From Burkholderiales bacterium (GTDB lineage Bacteria; Pseudomonadota; Gammaproteobacteria; Burkholderiales; Burkholderiaceae_C), in assembly GCA_013044035.1 (NCBI GenBank), contig JABEVE010000098.1:1-43608 (forward strand): a stretch of 43,608 nt of DNA. The letters run 5' to 3'. The notes below the pieces were generated by a model. The model was not told the origin of the DNA. It made no database searches and was given only the letters and a program-made list of their open reading frames with translations. This document shows, in pieces, positions 26,931 to 33,389 of this stretch (its first letter is position 1; each line of letters opens with the position of its first letter). The position numbers were made by a program, and so were the translations under genes.

Positions 26931-28019
26931 TCAGCCCTGCGCGCCGCCCAGCTCCTGCTCGATCTGCTCGATCGACGGCAGACTCGATGCCAGCTCGGTG
27001 GGCAGCGCGCGGGTCAGCTCGAAGGTGGACACGCCAATCGGCGTAGCCACCCCGCGCAAGGCGTATTCGGCGATCACCGCGTTCTGCGTCTGGCACAGGA
27101 TCAGGCCGATGGTCGGCGCATCGCTGGCGTGCTTCAGCACGTCGTCCACCACGCTGCAATAGAAGTTCATCTTGCCCGCGTACTCCGGCCTGAACGCGCC
27201 GCGCTTCAGCTCGATCACCATGAAGCAGCGCAGGCGCAGGTGATAGAACAGCAGGTCGATGTAAAAATCCTGCTCGCCCACATCCACGTGATACTGCCGA
27301 CCCACAAAGGCAAAGCCCTGCCCGAGTTCCAGCAGGAATTTTTCCAGATGCACGATCAGCCCGGTCTCCAGCTCGCGCTCGTGGAAGGGCGCGGCCAGCG
27401 TCAGGAAATCGAACAGGTACGGGTCTTTCAGCGCCTGCTGTGCCAGATCCGACTGCGGCGGCGGCAGGCGCAGGGCGAAATTGCTGGTGGCCTTGCCCTG
27501 GCGCGCATGCGCCGCCGTTTCGATCTGCATCTGCAGCACGTTGCGGCTCCAGCCGTTGGTCAGCGTGGCCTGCATATACCAGTGCCGCGTCCCGGCATCC
27601 TTGAGCTTTTCCATCAGCAGCAGATGGTGCCCCCAGGGCAGCGCCAGCAGAACCTCGCTGGAGAAAAGTGCCACGGCCCGTGGCACTTTGTCGGCCGACT
27701 CGATTTGTGCCACAGCCTGTGGCACAAATTTCAGCCCGGAGTATTCGCGGTAGAACGCCAGCATCCGCTTGATGTTGCGCTCGGAAAAACCTTTCACCTC
27801 CGGCAGCTCGTTGCGGATGTCGCGCGCCAGGCGCGGTATCACCGCCGCACCCCAGCCCTCGCTTTGCTGGCGCGCATCCAGCATCTGGCCGATTTCCCAA
27901 TACAGACGGATCAGCTCGGCGTTGACGCCCAGCATCGCGCGCGTCTGCGCCGTCTGGATGCGTTGGCGAACCTCGGCCAGCAGGCCGGGGTAATGGATGG
28001 GGACGGCGGGGTTGCTCAT
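26931..28019 (-). CDS. DUF1016/YhcG-type PD-(D/E)xK nuclease-domain protein
   Basis: A 362-residue YhcG-family protein. The N-terminal half (about residues 10-170) has the DUF1016 helical region with LIRLYWEIGQMLDARQ, FSERNIKRMLAFYREY and LPWGHHLLLMEKLKD. The C-terminal half has the PD-(D/E)xK nuclease core: EQDFYIDLLFYHLRLRCFMVIELK (D near residue 252, then E-x-K). The family is frequent in type I restriction loci and may act as an accessory nuclease; its exact role is unproven. It starts within the end of hsdMS (4-base overlap) and is the last gene of that operon. Two long palindromes (27665-27729) encode the unit VPQAVAQIESADK and its near-repeat VPRAVAL. Confidence 0.9.
   Translation of the reverse strand: MSNPAVPIHYPGLLAEVRQRIQTAQTRAMLGVNAELIRLYWEIGQMLDARQQSEGWGAAVIPRLARDIRNELPEVKGFSERNIKRMLAFYREYSGLKFVPQAVAQIESADKVPRAVALFSSEVLLALPWGHHLLLMEKLKDAGTRHWYMQATLTNGWSRNVLQMQIETAAHARQGKATSNFALRLPPPQSDLAQQALKDPYLFDFLTLAAPFHERELETGLIVHLEKFLLELGQGFAFVGRQYHVDVGEQDFYIDLLFYHLRLRCFMVIELKRGAFRPEYAGKMNFYCSVVDDVLKHASDAPTIGLILCQTQNAVIAEYALRGVATPIGVSTFELTRALPTELASSLPSIEQIEQELGGAQG
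27665..27729. repeat. Tandem intragenic palindromes in the DUF1016 gene
   Basis: AAAGTGCCACG (27665-27675) and CGTGGCACTTT (27679-27689) form a perfect 11-base stem with loop GCC. ATTTGTGCCACA (27703-27714) and TGTGGCACAAAT (27718-27729) form a perfect 12-base stem with the same GCC loop. The centres are 39 bases (13 codons) apart, so each is read in the same phase as VPxAVA, at residues 99-104 and 112-117. Confidence 0.9.
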
Positions 28020-30502
28020 GATGCGGCCTTCTCCACATCGGCCGCTGCGGCCTCGCCCCAGACGCGGGCGAGGGTGGCCTGGATTTTCTGCTCGAAGCGG
28101 GCGATCAGTTCGCGGTTGGCGGCGACCAAGGCTTGCTCAGCTTCGATCTCGGCGACGATGGCTTGCTGGGTGGCGAGGGGCGGGAGGGGGATTTCAACGG
28201 TCTTCAGAATCGCGATGTTGATATTCTTCTGAGCAGCTTGCGGTGCAATATCGTTGAGATGCTGTTTCTTGGTCCGCATGACCAATTCCAGGTAACGAGC
28301 GTCAGTTCCCAACTTTGGGACCAAACCAACAACGCTGTCGGGAAAGCAGGATTGGAAATCGAGTACGGCGGTGTCGCCAATGTTTGCAGCAATCGTTATC
28401 ACCACGATTGGCGGCTGGAACATCTTGCTCACTGATAGCCCGTCCTCATTCAAGGTTTGGGTATAGGTGATCTTTCCGCCGTTGGCCCGGACGATGTCAC
28501 CGGTTTGAATGAAGGGGTACCTGCCACCGTAAAAGAGCGGTTCATTCCGTGGCCGATGAGAGAATTTGCCCCGTTGGATTTCACATGCTTCCTCAAGCGA
28601 CACCATCGGCCAGTCGGGGTGGATGGGGATGTGGGGGCGGTAGTGGTCGAGGACGGCGCGGGCGCCGTCGATGACTTTCTGGTAACCCTCGATCTCCGCC
28701 ACGATCTCCTTCTGCACTTCCAGCGGCGGCAGGGGGATTTGGTGGGTTTCGTAAACGTCGGTTCGATTCAGACCGGGAATCCCTGCACCACCTCGCAGCT
28801 CGGGAAGGTTCAAGGTTTTCAGGAGCCAATACAGGAACCTGAGGTCGGACTCTGCTGGGTTCGTCTGTTTGACGTAATAGGTTGTGTCGATTGGGAAGCA
28901 GTTCTTCTCAATCAATGTGACTTCTCCCGCCGAACCCTTGCGGCCGACTACGATCGCAGGCCCTTCGATAAGGTATTCGTTGTGGTAGCCGGTGATGCCA
29001 TTCGAGCCGACGACTGGATAAGGACCAGCCACGCGCTTTTCCTTGGGCAAACTCGCGCCGTATTCCAAGGTGCAGACTTCCTCGAATTTTCGGATTGGAA
29101 ATGCAGACCAACGCGCATCGCCTCCCCGATACCGCTTCCCACTCAAGTTGTAGTCGCCGTTCGCGGCGATCTTGTCCTTCGGCACGACCAGTCCGCAGGT
29201 GAGCGGGAGATCGGCGGTCGCTTGCTGGCTGCGCAGCGCATGCAGGTACGCGGCGAGTTCCGCCTTCACCTGCGGCAGGTCGTTCTTGTCGATGGCGCGG
29301 CGCTGGGCGCCGAGGCCGTAGCCGTCGTTCTCCACCTTGAAGAAGGCGATGCTGTCGGCGGCCCTGGCCAGCGATTTGTCGAGGATGAGGATGCTGGTTT
29401 TCACCCCGGAATAGGGGTTGAAGCAGCCGGCCGGGAGCGAGACGACGGCGACCAGCGAGGTTTCCACCAGCAGCTTGCGCAGCGCTTTGTAGGCGGTCTG
29501 GCTCTGAAAGATGATGCCTTCGGGCACGATGATGGCGGCACGGCCCTGCGGCGTGAGATGCTCGGCCATGTAGTCGACGAACAGCACTTCGCTGCGCTTG
29601 GCCTGGATGCTGAAGCGCCGGTGCGGCTTGATGCCGCCCTTGGGCGACATGAAGGGCGGGTTGGCCAGGATGACGTCGGCAAACTCGTTCCAGCGCTCGT
29701 CGCTGGTGAGGGTGTCGTACTCGACGATGTGCGGGTCGGTGAAGCCGTGCAGGTACAGGTTCACCAGGCTCAGGCGCACCATGTCGGGCGAGATGTCGTA
29801 GCCCTTGATGCTGCGCGCGAGGCGGGCTTTTTCGTCGGGGGTGAGCAGGTCGCCCGACGCCGGGGCCGAACCCTCGCCCGGCGGGGTAGACGCAGACGAG
29901 TTGGCCTTGAGGATGTGCTTCCACGACGAGATCAGAAACCCGGCGGTGCCGCAGGCGGGGTCGAGCACGGTGTCGGTTTTTTTCGGGTCGAGCACTTCGA
30001 CCATGAAGTCGATGATGTGGCGCGGGGTGCGGAACTGGCCGGCGTCGCCCTGGCTGCCCAGCACGGACAGCAGGTACTCGAAGGCGTCGCCCAGGCGCTC
30101 GCTGTGGTCGTAGCTGAATTCGTCGATGATCTTGAGGAAGGCGCGCAGCGTCTCGGGGTCGCGGTAAGGCAGGTAGGCGTTCTTGAAGATGTCGCGGAAC
30201 AGCGGCGGGATGCCCGCGTTCTCCGGCATCCTGGCGATGCCCTCGGCGTAGAGGTTCAGGGTTTCATGCCCGCCCAGGCCGCTGCGCATGAGCTTCGCCC
30301 AGCCGTAGCGGGCGTAGGCGCCGGTGAAGAACTTGCGCTTGCCGCCCAGCTCCTCGGACTCGGCATCCATGTCGTCCATGAATTTGTAGATCAGCGCGAT
30401 GGTGATCTGCTCGACCTGCGATTTGGGGTCGGGCACCTTGCCGACGAGGATGTCGCGGGCGGTGTCGATGCGGCGTTTGGTGGCGGTGTCGAGCACGGGC
30501 AA
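28016..30502 (-). CDS. hsdMS: Type I restriction-modification HsdM-HsdS fusion
   Basis: An 828-residue fusion. The first 450 or so residues are the N6-adenine methyltransferase subunit: a helical N-terminal domain (ALIYKFMDDMD), FRTPRHIIDFMV, the SAM motif DPACGTAGFL (about 179-188) and catalytic NPPF (about 280-283). The rest is a specificity subunit with two target-recognition domains (about 455-600 and 625-770). Each ends in a conserved coiled-coil entry, IPLPPLEVQKEIVAEIE and IPLPPLATQQAIVAEIE. HsdM and HsdS are usually separate proteins. The DNA of both recognition domains is visibly less GC-rich than its flanks, as expected for exchanged specificity modules. The gene follows the PIN toxin by 21 bases and overlaps the YhcG gene by 4. 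Confidence 0.93.
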   Translation of the reverse strand: MPVLDTATKRRIDTARDILVGKVPDPKSQVEQITIALIYKFMDDMDAESEELGGKRKFFTGAYARYGWAKLMRSGLGGHETLNLYAEGIARMPENAGIPPLFRDIFKNAYLPYRDPETLRAFLKIIDEFSYDHSERLGDAFEYLLSVLGSQGDAGQFRTPRHIIDFMVEVLDPKKTDTVLDPACGTAGFLISSWKHILKANSSASTPPGEGSAPASGDLLTPDEKARLARSIKGYDISPDMVRLSLVNLYLHGFTDPHIVEYDTLTSDERWNEFADVILANPPFMSPKGGIKPHRRFSIQAKRSEVLFVDYMAEHLTPQGRAAIIVPEGIIFQSQTAYKALRKLLVETSLVAVVSLPAGCFNPYSGVKTSILILDKSLARAADSIAFFKVENDGYGLGAQRRAIDKNDLPQVKAELAAYLHALRSQQATADLPLTCGLVVPKDKIAANGDYNLSGKRYRGGDARWSAFPIRKFEEVCTLEYGASLPKEKRVAGPYPVVGSNGITGYHNEYLIEGPAIVVGRKGSAGEVTLIEKNCFPIDTTYYVKQTNPAESDLRFLYWLLKTLNLPELRGGAGIPGLNRTDVYETHQIPLPPLEVQKEIVAEIEGYQKVIDGARAVLDHYRPHIPIHPDWPMVSLEEACEIQRGKFSHRPRNEPLFYGGRYPFIQTGDIVRANGGKITYTQTLNEDGLSVSKMFQPPIVVITIAANIGDTAVLDFQSCFPDSVVGLVPKLGTDARYLELVMRTKKQHLNDIAPQAAQKNINIAILKTVEIPLPPLATQQAIVAEIEAEQALVAANRELIARFEQKIQATLARVWGEAAAADVEKAAS

Positions 30503-30523
30503 ACCTTTGCTTGCGGAGCTTGT

Positions 30524-31075
30524 TTACGGAGCGGGTGGAAAACGCAGCGCGGAAAAGCTGCGCCCGGCCTGGATGGCGCGCCGCTCGATTTCCACCGCCG
30601 ATTCCAGCCAGCCTTGCTGCTGCAGAAACAGCAGGAAGGCGCGGGTGCTGGCCTTGCGGCAGTTGTCGGGCACGAAAAAACCGGCGCGGGCGATCTTGTG
30701 ATCCTCGAATAGAAACACGCCGGTCTGCGCCGTCTGCTCCAGCGCCAGGGCCGTCATGGTTTCCTGGATGGCGAGTTCGCCGAGCCTGGTGGTGCGTGTG
30801 GCTTGCGCGGCGAGTGCGTGCGGGTGGTGCTGAAAGGTTTGCGTGGCGAGCACGGGCAGCTTGCTGGCTGCGGCCCAATGGGCCAGCTTGTCGCTGGTGG
30901 GCATCTGGTTGCGGGTGATTTCGTGCAGCACCATGTCCACCAGCAGCACCGGCCAGCCGGGCTTGAACAGGAGTTCCAGCGCGTCGGCGTAGGCCAGGGT
31001 GATGAGCGGCCCGGCGTCGGGCAGCAACACCACCGGCGCGGACCGGATGGGGGCGGGCAGGGCAGGCTCGGGCAT
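30524..31075 (-). CDS. PIN-domain toxin (DUF3368/VapC-like)
   Basis: A 183-residue PIN-fold protein, the probable toxin of a type II pair. It opens the fold with VVLLPDAGPLITLAYADALELL (acidic D near residue 20), then VDMVLHEITRN (E near 52), and FLFEDHKIARAGFF (D near 124). The three acidic positions match the metal-binding site of PIN ribonucleases. The DAGPLI opening resembles DUF3368 proteins, which pair with small UPF0175 or ribbon-helix-helix antitoxins. The partner gene lies 12 bases upstream. The toxin ends 21 bases before hsdMS, so it is in the same operon as the restriction genes. The RNA target is unknown. Confidence 0.78.
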   Translation of the reverse strand: MPEPALPAPIRSAPVVLLPDAGPLITLAYADALELLFKPGWPVLLVDMVLHEITRNQMPTSDKLAHWAAASKLPVLATQTFQHHPHALAAQATRTTRLGELAIQETMTALALEQTAQTGVFLFEDHKIARAGFFVPDNCRKASTRAFLLFLQQQGWLESAVEIERRAIQAGRSFSALRFPPAP

Positions 31076-31087
31076 TGCAGGCGCGAT

Positions 31088-31435
31088 TCAGGCGCCGAGC
31101 GACGTGAGCTGGCCGACCATCTCCTGCGTCATGGCGTCCGGCAGGCGCGGCATCGGCAGGTGGGCTTGCACCATCAGCAGGAAGAGGTCTTCCTCGCTGC
31201 TGATGCCCAGCGCACGCAGGGCCGCGTCGCTGCCGAGGCGGCCCAGTGAAAAATCGAGCAGCACTTTGAAATTCTGGTTGCCGCTGCGCTCGGCGGACTC
31301 GAAGGTTTCGACCAGATGGCGCAGCTCGGCGTTGAACAGCGCATTGACGGAGGTGTCGGTTTTGGCGGCGATGACCTTGGCGCGCTTGAGTAGGTCGCGG
31401 TCGATGGCGCTGGTGAAATTGACGGTGGTCGCCAT
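31088..31435 (-). CDS. Ribbon-helix-helix antitoxin with UPF0175-like C-terminus
   Basis: A 115-residue protein, the likely antitoxin of the PIN toxin. The N-terminus has a ribbon-helix-helix pattern: a beta strand (TTVNFTSAID), helix LLKRAKVIAAKTD, and helix VNALFNAELRHLV. The C-terminal part (FSLGRLGSDAALRALGISSEEDLFLLM) resembles the UPF0175 motif in which a short helix-turn-helix precedes a toxin-binding tail. This would bind both the operon promoter and the toxin. It is the first gene of the minus-strand operon RHH-PIN-hsdMS-yhcG and has a GGAG ribosome binding site. Autoregulation would put the restriction genes under the same control. Confidence 0.72.
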   Translation of the reverse strand: MATTVNFTSAIDRDLLKRAKVIAAKTDTSVNALFNAELRHLVETFESAERSGNQNFKVLLDFSLGRLGSDAALRALGISSEEDLFLLMVQAHLPMPRLPDAMTQEMVGQLTSLGA

Positions 31436-31570
31436 GGCACATCTCCGGGTTCAACACATAATCCAGTGTAATGCGTTGACAGGTGCACGGGCGGGTGGCG
31501 CGACGCGTCGTGTGGTTGGTGCAGGGAGCGGCGCACGGCATGCGTGGCGGGGTTTGCCATGCCATCATGA

Positions 31571-31614
31571 CTTGCCTAATATTACGGGCATAAAGATTCA
31601 ATAAGCCTAAAATC
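31571..31614 (+). promoter_or_regulatory. AT-rich promoter/operator region upstream of hipB
   Basis: An AT-rich island directly precedes the hipB ATG. GCCTAA occurs twice (31574-31579 and 31605-31610), 31 bases apart, about three helical turns, which suggests paired operator half-sites for HipB. The classical TATCC-N8-GGATA operator of E. coli is not seen. No strong ribosome binding site precedes the ATG. Confidence 0.35.
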
Positions 31615-31947
31615 ATGAGCAATTTTGTCATTCCGCCGCATGTCACCGAAGGCATCGTCCAGTTGGGGCAACGCATCCGCATCGCGCGGATTCGCCGCGG
31701 CTGGTCGGTGGTGGACCTGGCCAGCAAGGCTGGGGTCAACCGCAATACGCTCACCGCCCTGGAACTCGGCAAGCCCGGCACGGCCATGGGTGTGTGCTTC
31801 ACCGTGCTGTGGGCGCTCGGCCTGGAAAAGTCGCTTGACGCGGTGGCCGATCCGGACACCGATGCGCATGGCAAGGGGCTCGAAGCTTCGCGGCGTCCCA
31901 TGCGTGCGGGAAGGCCGCGCAAGGCCGGCAACGACTATGACTTCTGA
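31615..31947 (+). CDS. hipB: HipB-like XRE-family antitoxin
   Basis: A 110-residue DNA-binding protein. The helix-turn-helix region is IRIARIRRGWSVVDLASKAGVNRNTLTALELGKPG (about residues 22-56), typical of Cro/C1/XRE regulators. The following helices (FTVLWALGLEKSLDAVADP) match the HipB dimer part. The C-terminal tail RRPMRAGRPRKAGNDYDF ends like antitoxin tails that insert into HipA. It overlaps the hipA start by 11 bases, so the pair is translationally coupled. The gene is transcribed opposite to the flanking restriction genes. Confidence 0.88.
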   Translation: MSNFVIPPHVTEGIVQLGQRIRIARIRRGWSVVDLASKAGVNRNTLTALELGKPGTAMGVCFTVLWALGLEKSLDAVADPDTDAHGKGLEASRRPMRAGRPRKAGNDYDF

Positions 31948-33211
31948 ACGCGAAGCCTATGTCTACATCCAGCTCCCCGGCACCCTGGACACGGTGCCGG
32001 CGGCGCTGCTGAAAGTGCAGACCCTGCCCGACGGCACGCAGATCGGCCGCTTTCGCTATGGCGACCGTTATCTCCAGCGCGCTGAAGCGGTGGCACTCGA
32101 TCCGTACCGCCTGCCGCTGGACAAAACCGTCCACGAGTTCACCCAACTCAAGGGCATTCCCGGCGCGCTGCGCGATGCGAGCCCAGACGCCTGGGGGCGG
32201 CGGGTCATCGAGCACAAGCTCGAACGCGCCGCCGGCGATCTGCATGAAATCGACTATCTGCTGCATGGCCCGCAAGATGGCGCCGGCTACCTGAGCTTTG
32301 GTCTCAAGGCGGAACCACCCGCCCCCAAGCGCCAGTACAACCGCACCCACCAACTGGCTGAATTGGTTGCTGCGGCGCAGGCCATCGAGGACGGCAGGCC
32401 GGTGCCCGCACATCTGCTAAAACAACTCGATCCCGGCACCAGCATGGGCGGCGCTCGTCCCAAGGCCACCGTCGAGGATGCGCAATGTCTGTGGCTGGGC
32501 AAGTTTCCCGTCAAGGGCGATCGTTGCAACCTGCAGCGCATCGAGTACGCCACGCTCGACCTCGCACGCCGCTGCGGCCTGAACGTGACGCAGGCACGCC
32601 TGCAGGCGGCAGGCAAACGTGGCAAGGGCGGCGATGTGCTGATGCTGCAGCGCTTTGATCGTGAACATACGGACAAGGGCTATTTGCGCTTCGGGCTGGT
32701 CAGTGGGCTGACGGTGCTCGGCTGCGACGACAGCTATCTGAACCGCGAACGCTGGTCCTATCCGCTGCTGGCCGACAACCTGCGGCGCTGGTCCGACAAG
32801 CCCGAGGCCGACTGCGCTGAACTGTTCCGGCGCATGGTCTTCAATGCCGTCGTGACCAACAACGACGATCACCCGCGCAATCACGCGCTGCTGCGCCGGC
32901 CCAAGGGATGGCGCCTGTCGCCTGCCTATGACCTGGTGCCCACCCCGGTGCTTAGCCTGCAGCGGCGCGACCTGGCAATGACCGCGGGCAACTACGGCCG
33001 CACGGCCAGCCGCTACAACCTGCTGTCGCAGGCTGGCCGCTTCGGGCTGTCGGCGGAAGATGCCAGCAAGGAAATGGATCGGATCGTCGCGGTGGCGCGT
33101 CAGTGGCGCGAGAGCTTCTTCGCGTGTGGCGTGTCGGCCCAGGACCTGGACTACATCGCACCCGCCATCCTGCCCGCATGCTTCTTCTTCGAAAGCCCTC
33201 CTGGTGAATGA
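31937..33211 (+). CDS. hipA: HipA-family serine/threonine kinase toxin
   Basis: A 424-residue HipA-family kinase. The N-terminal subdomain (YVYIQLPGTLDTVPAALL) is followed by the glycine-rich loop SMGGARPKA (about residue 170). The catalytic loop is NNDDHPRNHALL (about 312-323) and the metal-binding DFG equivalent is SPAYDLVPT (about 332-340). All catalytic residues appear intact. E. coli HipA phosphorylates glutamyl-tRNA synthetase and causes persistence; the target of this one is unknown. The ATG overlaps the end of hipB. The stop lies 158 bases before the end of the convergent hsdR. The kinase sits inside the restriction locus, so a defence role is possible. Confidence 0.92.
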   Translation: MTSEREAYVYIQLPGTLDTVPAALLKVQTLPDGTQIGRFRYGDRYLQRAEAVALDPYRLPLDKTVHEFTQLKGIPGALRDASPDAWGRRVIEHKLERAAGDLHEIDYLLHGPQDGAGYLSFGLKAEPPAPKRQYNRTHQLAELVAAAQAIEDGRPVPAHLLKQLDPGTSMGGARPKATVEDAQCLWLGKFPVKGDRCNLQRIEYATLDLARRCGLNVTQARLQAAGKRGKGGDVLMLQRFDREHTDKGYLRFGLVSGLTVLGCDDSYLNRERWSYPLLADNLRRWSDKPEADCAELFRRMVFNAVVTNNDDHPRNHALLRRPKGWRLSPAYDLVPTPVLSLQRRDLAMTAGNYGRTASRYNLLSQAGRFGLSAEDASKEMDRIVAVARQWRESFFACGVSAQDLDYIAPAILPACFFFESPPGE

Positions 33212-33389
33212 GTCGCCGTATCAGGTGCTTGACGCACGCCAGATCAAACATGTCGAAGCGGTTCACGGCGGCTTTCGCCATCAGCCGCTGGATGCGGCAG
33301 CTTGCCTGTTTCTGGCGGCGAAGGCGGGCGCTTCAGCGGTCGCGGTTGAACGCGACCATGGAACATGCCTCACGGCGCGAACTGGTTGA
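33204..33389 (+). pseudogene. Fragment of an unrecognised (possibly nuclease-family) protein after hipA
   Basis: A GTG at 33204, overlapping the end of hipA, opens a 61-codon frame. It reads NESPYQVLDARQIKHVEAVH, then GGFRHQPLDAAACLFLAA and AVAVERDH before an unconvincing end that overlaps the hsdR stop. The first 50 residues look like a genuine N-terminus: the helix, then GGF-x-x-Q and V-x-V-E-R-D, resembles the opening of DUF4297/Cap4-like nuclease domains. The remainder of any such domain is missing. It is most simply a truncated gene that once followed hipBA. It could also be chance. Confidence 0.35.

Noticed and set aside
28457-30712. A 751-codon open frame antisense to hsdMS
   Set aside because: The HsdMS motifs are complete on the minus strand, and this frame spans the gene boundary into the PIN toxin gene.
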